64,000 nucleotides of DNA. Source: Spongilla lacustris. Its lineage: Eukaryota; Porifera; Demospongiae; Spongillida; Spongillidae. A program made the position numbers and the translations under genes. The notes under the pieces were generated by a model. It was not told the DNA's origin and did not search any database. It saw nothing but the letters and a program-made list of their open reading frames with translations. The stretch is taken from assembly GCA_949361645.1 (NCBI GenBank), contig OX442419.1, positions 5,418,714 through 5,482,713 of the forward strand, in the 5' to 3' direction. Below are positions 23,101 to 33,866 of the stretch, one piece after another. Within the stretch, counting starts at the first letter, position 1. Each line of letters opens with the position of its first letter.

Positions 23101-26100
23101 TAGGCATAATGTGAGACAGCACTGCCCCAAGCCCATAGGGGCTTGCATCACATGAACAGCTGTTTGATCTCCTGGAATGCTTTGGCACAACCACACCCAC
23201 TTTGCTTTCTTTGCTTCCTTCTGTAGTAGGGCTCCAGCCATGTCGACAGATCGGGAAGACACCTGTGATAATTATTGATCATCCCTAGGAAAACTATCAG
23301 TACAGATACATTGCCAGTCGTCCACCATGGCTTAGATCTTTTCTGAGTTTTATACAACCCTATGCCATCTACCCGATATCCACAATATGTAACCTCTTTT
23401 CCGATTAAAAGTCACACGTCTTGTTCAAGGTTAAGTTGTAGCTATGCAGGCGGCCAAGGACCTCTTCCAGTGGTTCATTAATCATCTGTCCACGTCATCC
23501 AGGAGAAAGGCTGTTTTAGGAATTCCCTGCATCACTTGTTCTATCGCTCTTTGCCAGATGGCCAGTGCTGGAGCTATTCCAAAGGCCGGAGGGTTGGATG
23601 GATAAAGCCCCTTGTGTGTGTTTATGGTTATGAGATCCTTATATATCTCATCCATCTCCATCTGCAAATAAAATCTATCTTGCTAAAAATGCTACTCCCT
23701 CCCAAGGTCACAAAGATGTCTTCAACTCGTGGGAGCAGATACTTGTCTACATTCAGGGCTGGATTCAGCGTCACCTTGAAGTCACCACACAGTCGGGCAG
23801 ACCCGTCTTTTTGGGGGTACCACAACAATGGGAGTTGCCCAGTTACTGCATATCACTGGAGTGATGATTTCATTTTTATCTAACTGTGTCGGTTCTTCTT
23901 CAACCTTTTTTCTTAAACAGTGTAAGGGAACTGGGCGTGCCTTCAGGGAATACTAGGCTGCTTACGTCATCATCTTTAAGAGATAGATGACCCTTGATTC
24001 CTTTCACCAATCCAATGGAATTCCCAACCAGGTTGTGGTATTTGGACAGAAGCTGTTTCAATTGTCTCTCTCAGTTGACATTTATTACAACTAGCCAGCT
24101 AGTCCTTCAAATGTTCATCCTCTACCTTATTCACCGCGATGTAGTGGTTTAACCTTTCTTGGTAGCTGCTCCAATTTTCCGCCATTGCATCGAACTCCAG
24201 TGGAACCTGCCATAGCACCTGCTCTTGTATCCCACCCTCGTCGCCAGTGTGGTGTCCTAGAAAGTTGATGTCAACAGATTCTCACAAGGACACCATAACA
24301 CACTGTACACTTTATACATGTAACCTATTACATATCACAATACGGTATTATGTATAAATAGAATAATAGTTTCACACATACCCCACCCCACATAATCAAA
24401 ATAAGTAATTAATGGCTTCATCAATATCAGCTTGGGGGGGGGGGGGGGGTTATACAGTTTTAGGCTCACTTTTTATCATCATTCTAGTGCTGAATTTGAT
24501 ATTGCCACATGTGAAGTTTACAATACATGTTTCCCTGGGCTGCATGTAGCCGTGTTCCATGTGCGTGTAATGTATACCAAGTACTAACAGAAATTGAATG
24601 TTGGACTGAAAGAAATGTATGCATGAACATCTAGGCAATGATGTGGACATTACGTACATGCATGATGGATCAATAACCTTTTCTCCAAACCTTGTGAAGG
24701 ATTCAAATGCTCTGCAGCACACGTGGATCCCTTACATGTAGTATGTAGATTACCCCTATTTCATCCAAACAGTCCCTTAATATTGTAAACAATTAAATAG
24801 TCATTGTTATGGAATGTTAGCATGCTTGTGGGAACAAGTTTTAAAGTAATTAACACTTTGTCTTCATTAATGTCTTGTGTCCCCTGACATTCCGTTCCCC
24901 TTCTTCCATGACACACTTGTTTCTACATCCACAATGTATACGGAAGAGCTGCAGAACTCTCTCTTCCCAGACAGCAGTACTCTCACTCTTTCCTGGTGGT
25001 ACAGTTCTCCTCAGCAGCAGTGCTCTCTCCACCATGGCACAAGGCATGTCTCTGTCCTCTATTGCCAAGTCATCATCCTGCCCCAATAATATATTCACCA
25101 TGCCACTGCCCCTTTTCGTTGAATGTTGCAATGATTAATATTTCTTATATGTAGAACTCGTCCAGAAGCCCAGTGCAAATAACATCTTATCAGTGCTCGA
25201 AAAGCTCCCGGCCCCTAACCTTCAGCTAGATACATGTACATGTATGTAGACAACATCCCGACAGTCAAGGGAAAAAAAAAAACGTACGATACAGTAATAT
25301 TAATACAGATCACTGGTGAAATTGGTATGGTAGATAGATATACATGTACATATACCTGGTGTAACCCGTCACTACATCTTCACAGTTGTCTGCTGACATG
25401 CAAGAAGGGGGAGGAGGTGGTAGTTCTAATGGAAACTGAATAGCTGTTAATGCATTGCGCTTCAGTATATTAAGCTTCTGGGTCACTTTTGCCAATCTGA
25501 TTTGGTGCTGATATCGACATAGCAGGTAATAAACAGTGGCTTACATGAATCTAGTAGAGTTCGTTTTCGGCCAGCGGATGGCATTTTTACCCCGTGACAC
25601 ATTCACCACCTTTGGAGCGCTACCATATTATGGACAAGTTGTAGTGGCTTCTTGGGATATGCACATGGGATACCTGCCCCAGTGAGTATGACTGTGGCAG
25701 AACCTTCGTCAGACAAAATGGCTGCAACAAAATGGGCGTGTACTAAAGATATCATAATAGATGCCTGTAATCATATTTACCAGCCATAATGTTAATTGAA
25801 TTGTATTAATTGAATAAAAATACGTGACAATGGACATAACGCTGCAACTACATACATGTATGTAACAATACAAAATTTTACACCTTATAGTATACTATTT
25901 ATTTTACGGGGGAGGGGGGGGATTTGTCTGCTGCAGCAATAACCATTATTGTCTGGTGATGCAAGATATTACATAATGACATTAATTTAAATTGTGTACA
26001 CTAGAAATTATAATTTTGTCGTCATTAAAGGTTGCTTTTAATGCTGGTTTATGAAAAATAAGACTGATTTTTAGTGCATACATGAACAAGTACTAAATCT

Positions 26101-28852
26101 AATTTTTTTTTTTTTTTTAAAGCTAGATGTCACGACGTACAATGTATAGGCCATTTCAGTATATGAGCCTGTACGAATGCTCTTGTTTCTATGTTGCCGT
26201 TCATACTCCAGCAAAAATTACTTTTTGTAATTAAATTTTTTTTGGTGGTTTTTTCCCCTCTCCTTGCCATATCATGCATATGGAATAAGTAATGGAGAGT
26301 GATACAAATGGGACATGGGATCACGACTTGTACCTGAGGGGAGGGTGATCAGGGGTGAGTACTTGAGGGGAGGGTGATCAGGGGGTGAGTGCTGGAGGAG
26401 AGGGTGATCAGGGGTGAGTGCTTGATGGAGTGATCAGGGGGTCAGTGCTTGAGGGGAGGATGATCAGGGGTGAGTGCTGGAGGAGAGGGTGATCAGGGGT
26501 GAGTGCTTGAGGGATGGTGATCAGGGGGTCAGTGCTTGAGGGGAGGGTGATCAGGGGTGAGTGCTTGAGGGGAGGGTGATCAGGGGTGAGTGCTGGAGGG
26601 GAGGGTGATCAGGGGTGAGTGCTTGAGGGATGGTGATCAGGGGGTGAGTGCTGGAGGGGAGGGTAATCAGGGGTGAGTGCTTGATGGGAATGATCAGGCA
26701 TGAGTGCTTGAGGGGAGGGTGATTAGTGGTGAGTGCTTGAGCACTCGGAGCCATAACTGCTTTAGCCACCAAGGCAGCTACAGTTTTTTCACCGATTCAT
26801 TAATTATTCATGTCTGGTTAATTGTTCATTCTGCAAACAGCTACATGTAGCTGAGTAGCTGTGAGCTGATAATTATCTCCTGTAAGCATCGTTCTCTCTG
26901 CTGCTTCTCCACGTGATTTGTATGACTAAGATGAATTCCTGTGCGAGTCCAGTGTGTCGATTATTCCTTACAAACCACATTAGCCAAAAGGATTTCTGTT
27001 TAATTTACGTGAATATGGCAAGACCAATGTAGCTAAAAGGAGCTTTTAGCTTGTTTGGATTGAAGACAGGTCCTAGCTTCACTATTGTGAAGAGAACGAC
27101 AGCCTCAAAACAAAGTAGGAAAAGACCCACTAGTGTTGATGAAGCATTTTAATATATCAAGAGGTTTTACACATTGGAAAGATGATTACAAAGAAATTTT
27201 CAATACAAAAGACAACCACATATCATAAAGAAGCGTGTGCAAAATTATAACTTTGCCACCAACTTCACAGTTCCGGCAACAAATGGTAGAAGTGAGCATT
27301 CTTTAAGTGGGCTTAGATGAATAAAAACTATTTGCGAATTAACTACCATGACACAAGCGCAGTTAAATAATATGATGCTGGACCCACCTGTGTGGAACCC
27401 CTCCTTCATATTTACAGCGACCTGACAGATGGTTTCAACTTGATAGGTATAGGTTTATTTCTGGCTCTAAACGCAGGCTTTCTTTGTTTGGAGCCAATGA
27501 TTACAACGTATGATATTTGATTGCAAAACAAATTATTATATGCAACATCTCATTACAATATTCATACTTTATCATTATTCATATCTGCATGGCGGCTACA
27601 CTTTCTACTCCTTCCATCACCGCTGTTGAGGGAAGGGTGATCAGGGGATGACTGCTTGAGGGTAGGGTGATCGGGGGGGTGAGTGCTTGAAGGGAGGGTG
27701 ATCAGGGGGTGAGTGCTGGAGGATATTGAATGCCCCACAATGTAAGCAGTACAAACTGCTTTGGTATATGCACATATACATGTACATGTAATTAAGAGCC
27801 TGTGAGTGTGCATGAACATTTGCATCTGTCTATTTTTTTATTGTGTGTTTATTGCAGATACGGTCAATGTTATTGACTATGAATATGCTGGGATGAACTT
27901 TGCAGCATTCGATCTGGGCAACTTCTTTTGTGAATTTTCAGGTTGGTGGCAACAATGTCCAGATTATGGAACAGTGCCTTTAGGTGTGCTGCATGTAAAT
28001 GCTGAATTACAATGTTGTTCGTTTTTATTTTGTCTGATACTGCCATAGGGGCAGAGGAACTTGATTTCAGCAGATATCCTGATGAGAGGGTCCAGAAGTC
28101 CTTCATAAAGATATACCTTGAGGAAGGTGCTAAACTCAGAGGTAAATGTACCATGCCTTCTTATACACAATACGTCTTAAGTCCACCTGCGTATTGAACT
28201 GTAATACATTTACATGTAGGTGAAGACCCATCATCTGTGTCTGATGAGCAGATTCATATTTGGTACATGGAGGCAGCCAGATGTGCCCTGGTGGGTATAC
28301 ATGTATATGTGTACGCAGTCTTTTATTACTGCATAAAATAATGCATATCTTCATCTGCATGCATTTCCCATGTGATACATGTACATATAATGTACATGTA
28401 CATGCAAGTCTAATTAACTTGAGCTTGTTGTACAGTATTATTTGTGAATATGCATTTGAGTCTAAAACATGCACAATCATTTGCCGAGTATGAAATAAGT
28501 TACCTCCCTATTTTACAATGTATGGATGGCTAATTACGTGCCTTGCTAATCCATAATAGTGGTTTCTGGTTTGATATTACATGTACGTGTGCATGCATGG
28601 GGTAAATTACTAATATACAAATGTGATTAGTGTGGCCTTTTCTCCAGGCCTCTCATCTTGTTTGGACGTATTGGGGTCTGCTTCAAGCTGCACATTCTGT
28701 ACTTAAGATTGATTTTTTGAGGTACAGTGTATCATGAGCAAAAGTTCACATATTGTGCTGTATTACTCTGCCATTATTTGTGCTACAGATACTCATACAT
28801 ACGGTTCATGGAATACCAAAAGAGGAAAGATGAAGTGTATTCCTTATCTTAA
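20127..28852 (+). CDS. ETNK: Ethanolamine kinase (choline/ethanolamine kinase family), seven exons
   Basis: Exons: 20127-20728, 20882-21084, 27858-27941, 28049-28141, 28220-28290, 28648-28721 and 28789-28852. All phases agree, giving 396 residues. The enzyme phosphorylates ethanolamine, the first step of the CDP-ethanolamine route to phosphatidylethanolamine, in the cytosol. The Brenner-type catalytic motif is in exon 2 (FSHNDVQAKNLIY, with HND...N). The downstream motif is in exon 3 (VNVIDYEYAGMNFAAFDLGN), supplying the metal-binding Asp. Exon 6 has the family's ASHLVWTYWGLLQA segment. The KN-LIY context after HND resembles ethanolamine kinases more than choline kinases, so choline as substrate is possible but less likely. 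Intron 2 is 6.8 kb and full of repeats, whereas the other introns are 78-357 bp. AATAAA near 29248 may end the transcript. Confidence 0.88.
21053..21305 (+). repeat. Tandem duplication of the exon 2 end and donor region in the ethanolamine kinase gene
   Basis: A unit of roughly 125 bp that starts in the last 32 bases of exon 2 is repeated immediately downstream. Copy 1 encodes AKNLIYCSHK before its gt donor. Copy 2 (from about 21180) encodes AKNIIYCGHN before a gtttgt donor-like site, then the same catgcactgtgt and agttgtactggg intron sequence. Copy 2 lacks the HND part of the exon, so it is a relic rather than a usable alternative exon. Confidence 0.7.
21589..24382 (-). mobile_element. Decayed Ty3/gypsy LTR retrotransposon inside an ethanolamine kinase intron
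   Basis: Fragments in minus-strand order: a gag start (about 24198-24101, WSSYQERLNHYI), reverse transcriptase (23828-23482, including LCGDFKVTLN and AIWQRAIEQV then LLDDV), RNase H (23200-22922, LSHIMPNTVERPVAYA), the linker before integrase (about 22860-22780, ANTDALSRL) and an integrase C-terminal tail (22300-22001). Frames are broken and most of gag, protease and integrase is missing. Partial LTR-like direct repeats lie at about 21589-21687 and 24289-24382 and share cacaatacggtattat and tataaatagaataat. Not functional. Confidence 0.8.
24390..26320. other. Intronic stretch, no gene seen
   Basis: This is part of the long intron of the ethanolamine kinase gene. A run of 16 G lies at 24434-24449. 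Open frames at 24850-25138 on both strands match nothing I recognise. Confidence 0.35.
26325..26745. repeat. 28-29-bp minisatellite in intron
   Basis: About 14 units built from gtgagtgctt gaggggaggg tgatcagg, with alternating gct-gga/gct-tga variants. A second block of about four units of the same family is at 27625-27725, with 0.9 kb of unrelated sequence between them. Confidence 0.85.
27625..27725. repeat. Second block of the 28-29-bp minisatellite
   Basis: Same unit as at 26325-26745, ending about 130 bp before exon 3 of the ethanolamine kinase gene. The split suggests one array interrupted by later insertion or rearrangement. Confidence 0.75.
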
Positions 28853-29535
28853 GGTACCATCTTCATGAATCTTAGTGGAAACAGCCACTGTGTAGTTGTA
28901 ATTTTTGTTTTCATTCTATTTATATCAAGTGATTATTTATGTGGCACCTGAGCTGGCAATGGACATTATGGTTTTTGTATATGTTTGCACGTTGTGTGTG
29001 TCCCGCTTATTTCATGTGCTGCTCCTAATGATTCTTTTATTAAGTTCAGTTATCGGTAAGGATCATGTGTTTATCACTTTTCTCTTGGTAAACATTAAGT
29101 TTTGACATCTGCAAATCCAATATTCAGGGATATCTTATGCTTGGAAGAATTATAAACTGCTAATGCAATTTTCCAGAACAGACTGCGTGAATTGGTCATA
29201 CATTTCAATGCAATTTTTGCTATAATAACTCAGTCAGATTTACTTGAAAAATAAAACTTTTTTTTTTAAAGGGTTGTTGTTATTTGTTCCTTATCCTCCA
29301 AGGGACCTTGGTCATTTGGTGATTTGGGATAATTATCCCAGTAACAACAACTGTGCATAATTTGCAGCCATCAAGTGAAGCTGACCATCTCTCGTAGCAT
29401 CCATCATACATGTACATGCACTCTCAGAATCTAGCAGTCTGCTGCTTCTATACACTGAAACCGAGGGATCTACGTGATTTAGAATCCCCGAGGGCCCTGG
29501 GCTGTAGCGTCCCGAGCGGTAGCGAGGGCGCTATA

Positions 29536-31991
29536 CCTTTGTTCTTCGGATATCTTAAACTCAGAGTTCTCCTTGCTAATGAGCCGTTTTCTTTGGCTTG
29601 GTTTTTTGCTGAATTAGAACCGCCTGTTGTAAACGTGTCTGCAGCTGCGTACGTTTATTTGTGGTAGGTAGCCTGGCAACAGTAAATTAAGACGCGTATA
29701 TGACGTCATATTGCATACTGCTAGGCAACCGAGAATATTCACCGATAATGAATTGCACCTGCTCGAGTCATTTCACGGCATTTCATCATCAGCTAACATG
29801 CAACTGTAGGTCTTATTTGTATGAAAGGGCACGTTTGGAAATAAAATGCTACTTTTTGAAGCTAGTCTCGTCTTCTTACGACGTTCTTGTCGCGAGTTAT
29901 ACGTGATGAACGGAAGACGGAGGAGAACAAAAATTAAATGGCGGAATTTTGGTACCGACTTGTCACTCCACGTAAACGGCACTGTTTAGTGACGCTCACG
30001 TTATATGTGCATATTGTGATGGATTATATGCGAGCTGGCGAGTAAAGGCAACTCTTCGTTAGCGTTTTAAAACGCTCGATCGAAAACCACGCCCACGGAG
30101 CCAATCCTCTCCCACTACCGTGGGTCCTGATATAATATATTATAATATTATAGCGCCTCCATCCCATAGTCACCAGCAAACACGCACTATCGCTGGTCGA
30201 TCTGTTTAGTTTACTTCGTCAACAAAAATGTGAACGAACAATGTCGCTGCTCTACTAGCCTCTACATGCATCATCGAATCCTCAATCCGATTCTCCACTA
30301 AATCAAATTTTCCACATCTTGCACTGTTTGAAACTGTCTTATAAGATCAGACCGCTCAAAAGTCTCGCGCGAGCCATGACGTAATTCAGACAGATATTAG
30401 GCTGGTTGTCTTAATACGCTTACATGGGATTGCCTCCATGCATGGAATTATGGCAGCGTTTGGTGCCCCCGTGCTTTATAAGGCCCGCAGGTAGGGCCTG
30501 GGTGCCAGGCCAACCCGCAACTGATCCATGACAGCTTCGTTTTACCACACCCACTTATGAATAATTAATTTCGCGCCCCACTTTTTGAACCGTTCCTACA
30601 GTACGCCACTACCCTAGCTCACGGCTGTTACAATTGCATTGAAACTACATGTACGTACGTGCACTATGAAGTTAATTACCTAGCAACATGACTAATTAAC
30701 TCCCTAGCAACACATGTAATCCTGAAAGCAGGATTTTTAAACTAAAAGCACATCTCAGTTTCGCAATATCTACGATTTGATGGCACATCTATGTGCAGCT
30801 AAGCATTTGAAACACAATGATACCAATTTCATCGCCTTCTATTTATTCTAAAAAGAGCCATCCGGTTCAAAGATTAATGGAACAGCGTAGGTCGAATCGC
30901 ATGGGTTTGTGACAAATCCCGCCTTATTGGTATTTACTAAAATGTTGTCATAGGAGGTGAAGAGGTTGTTTCAGTTGTTTTTGTTTTCGTTAAGCTCCGG
31001 CCCACGCGCGCTCGTGAGTAAGCACTTTGTCCGCTGAATATGTCAAACCGGCTGCGCCGCCATTTGGATTTAATATTCTTTTTCCTTGGCCTTGTCACTG
31101 GCCGCGGTACTGCAGTTGATCCATATGGGGTGGGACATTGAGGTAGTGCTCCTTCATTATGCTTTTCCGCTTTAGTTTAATTTCTGCATGAATTGATTAG
31201 ACATCCATGCACTTCACCATGTGATGCATGTTTACAGTTCTTTTCACACACCCAAATGTGCTGTCCTACCCCAGCTTGTTTCAACCATCTGTAAGGAAGT
31301 TAAGTGAAAGTTATGTATGCACATACTCGTTTTAATTTGCTGCTGCATGAATGTGGTCTTTATCTATACCAAGGGATTCCAAGCATGGATTTGATGGCAA
31401 GTCCTAGCTTGCTTCGGTGGAATCAGGACCCACGGTAGTGGGTCCTATGTAGGATTGGCTTCGGATTTGCTTTAGTGGGCGTGGTTTTCGATCGAGCGTT
31501 TTAAAACGGTAACGAAGCGTTACCTTTACTCGCCAGTTCGTATATGATCCATCACAAACATAACAGATGTGCACATATAACGTGACCTTCGCTAAACACC
31601 TTGAGCGACAAGTTGGCGCCTAAATTCCGCCATTTAATTTTTCGTTCTCCTTCCGTTCATCACCTATAACTCGCAACAGGAACGTCGTAAGAAGACGAGA
31701 TTAGCTTCAAAAAGTTGCATTTGATTTCCAAACGTGCCCTTTCATACAAATAAGACCTAAAGTTGTTAGTTGGTGATGAAATGCCGTGAAATGACCCAAG
31801 CAGGTGCAATTCATTATCAGTGAAAATTTTCGCCACACACGCGTCTTATTAATTTACTGTTGCCAGGCTACGCACACAGCTGCAGATACGTTTACAACAG
31901 GCGGTTCTAATTTCAGCAAAGGTGACCAAGCCAAAGAAAACGGCTCGTTAACATGGAGAACTCTGAGTTTAAGGTATCCAAAGAACAAAGG
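29536..31991. mobile_element. 2.46-kb fold-back element with ~580-bp inverted arms and TA target sites
   Basis: The left arm (29536-30131) and right arm (31422-31991) are reverse complements with moderate divergence. Termini read CCTTTGTTCTT and are bounded by TA at 29534-29535 and 31992-31993. The 1.3-kb spacer (30132-31421) has no recognisable transposase. Open frames in the arms (for example around 31804-32091) are not gene-like. TA target use suggests the Tc1/mariner group, but the termini differ from the element at 371-1958. Confidence 0.75.
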
Positions 31992-32126
31992 TAGGCCTAT
32001 CAAAAAAATTAAAAAGAGGCCTATATACTCAGATTACCCGATACTAATAATATGCATTGCAGCGAATACACTAAGCCATATATTTTATTGACTGAACAAT
32101 CCTGGCAGAGAAAAAAAATTAGGGGA

Positions 32127-32422
32127 ACAAGTAAATCAAAAACGTCTCTATTGAGAAAGTGATTGGTGGGATGTAGGATTGGTGGTGCAAAAAGCAAGGA
32201 AACAAGGTACAGTATGTTAAAGTGAGGTTTGGTAGGATCCTACAACTATAACAGTCCTGCATTTGCAAATAGGCATCTTCATTTGCAAATTTAGGACTGT
32301 GAGTTGTAGGATCCTACCAAACCTCACTTTAACATACTGTACCTTGTTTCCTTGCTTTTTGCACCACCAATCCTACATCCCACCAATCACTTTCTCGATA
32401 GAGAAGTTTTTGATTTACTTGT
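32127..32422. mobile_element. Palindromic MITE, 296 bp
   Basis: Almost the whole element is one inverted repeat: ACAAGTAAATCAAAAACG at the left pairs with its complement at the right end, and the arms meet near a central tttgcaaat region. It shares an internal layout (gggt-like purine block, aacagtcct at the centre, pyrimidine block with caccacca) with 61233-61522. No coding capacity. Confidence 0.8.
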
Positions 32423-32432
32423 TTTAATAGTG

Positions 32433-33075
32433 ATCCCTGCATCATGGAGTAACTTTTCTTTCCTTTCTTCACTCAGTTCATCCTCAAACAAGATGTCAGC
32501 ATCCTCCGCACCAGCACTCAGCATGGATCGTGTCATCTATAGCTCATGAACACAGCGCTTGACTGAGCTCAGAGAGTGGTGCTCGCGGTGTGGATATGCG
32601 AACCATCTTCAAAGGTTGTATATGACAGATCAGTGTTAAATTTAAAATTACATTTAATACACTTACTGTCCCTCCTGTTGGAATCTGCATGCAGTTCTTC
32701 TTATTATCACTTAGTATCTGGTGCATGCAGGACTTCATTACATTTCCTGTCAGTAGTGCCGCAACAATGTGAGGCGTAGCTGATTGCTTTCATGCTGCTC
32801 TTGCATGAGCCACATGCCACCATAACATTATGCAGGAGTTGCTGAATCAAGCTAGAAGCGGAATTGACATCCTTGCACTTCAAGGGTGCAGTGGAGGAGT
32901 GACAACAGGGACATGCAGCGTGCGGTAGATAGCTATATAGCCTAATATAGGTGCATCCATTCTACCAGTCAAGAGGCACATACATATACTAGCCTGTCAC
33001 ATGGTGAACACACCCAGGCAGATAGAGCATTCCAACTAATTAAAAAGAGTGTCTGGGTGGCCTTATCTGCTGGCT

Positions 33076-33112
<37 letters not shown>

Positions 33113-33437
33113 TCTATCCTTATAGACATGCAAGATGCAAGTGGTAAAAAGATATATGACAATTGGCTAGATCTATCCATATCTGAACCAATCATACGGC
33201 TTCAGTAAGCACTTGTATGGGCGCTTCTCTTTTGTGCTGCAATTTTACACTTGCTGCAGAACATTGGTGGGTGGATCTCAGGGCAGTCTTTGGATATGTC
33301 AAAGTGGAAGCAATTCTCAGTGAAGCTTGTGCACTTGTATGGACGCATGTGGCGGTCAAGCTTAGCAGATAATACCGCCTGCTTCCTCGCCCTTTGTTTA
33401 GTTTGCACCCACAGACTCGGCATAGGTCTTCCAATTT
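32433..33437 (-). pseudogene. Decayed gene with RAG1-type N-terminal zinc module
   Basis: On the minus strand, 33434-33200 reads LCRVCGCKLNKG and then, in a shifted frame, CFHFDISKDCPEIHPPMFCSKC. This is the C-x2-C ... F-D-x-x-D ... HP-x-x-FC-x2-C pattern of the zinc-binding region upstream of the RAG1 core. Further downstream, about 32925-32720 carries another cysteine-rich segment (VMVACGSCKSSM then YASHCC), followed in another frame by IPTGGT and a plausible donor. At 32539-32433 there is an exon-like stretch (ADILFEDELSEERKEKLL). The frames do not join cleanly, so I call it a pseudogene or a badly decayed member. No RAG1 catalytic core is present. Assignment is by pattern and should be treated as tentative. 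Confidence 0.4.
33076..33110. repeat. Run of 35 G
   Basis: Uninterrupted poly-G on the plus strand, inside the decayed zinc-module gene. It is one of several exceptionally long G/C homopolymers in the window. Confidence 0.9.
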
Positions 33438-33439
33438 AG

Positions 33440-33866
33440 GTATTCGTTAGAAATAGTTTGTGGTTTATTTCGTTGTACGGCCTATATAGGTGGCGTGGGA
33501 GCCTGTAGTATTCATAGCATGACTAACCACTCTAGTTCACCCCTTTTAAGCATGGAGTTTATAAGGCGGGATTTGGAATTTTGGAGAAACGTAGTAATTT
33601 TAGACAGGTAAATAAGTATCGCGATGCGCAACTGGGATTAGTAAGTGGTTGTTTTATAGCTAGCATCAATAGGATTTTGCATTACTGTAACGGGTTTTGC
33701 ATAAACTGCCTCCTCTAGATGTTAGTTTTATAATGAGCTTGTCGATACCGTAATTCGGTTTATTCAATCTAATTACAAAACCTATTGTCACGGACCTACG
33801 CCCGATTCTTCAATAATACCGTAAATCATGCGCATACAATTACATAAACATACACAATGAGACTTC
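33440..33866. promoter_or_regulatory. Upstream region of the RING/TRAF gene, with an overlapping upstream ORF
   Basis: No other gene is visible. An ATG at 33857 opens a nine-codon upstream frame ending TGA at 33884-33886, which overlaps the main start at 33867 in another frame. Such a frame could lower translation of the main product; this is inference. Confidence 0.35.
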
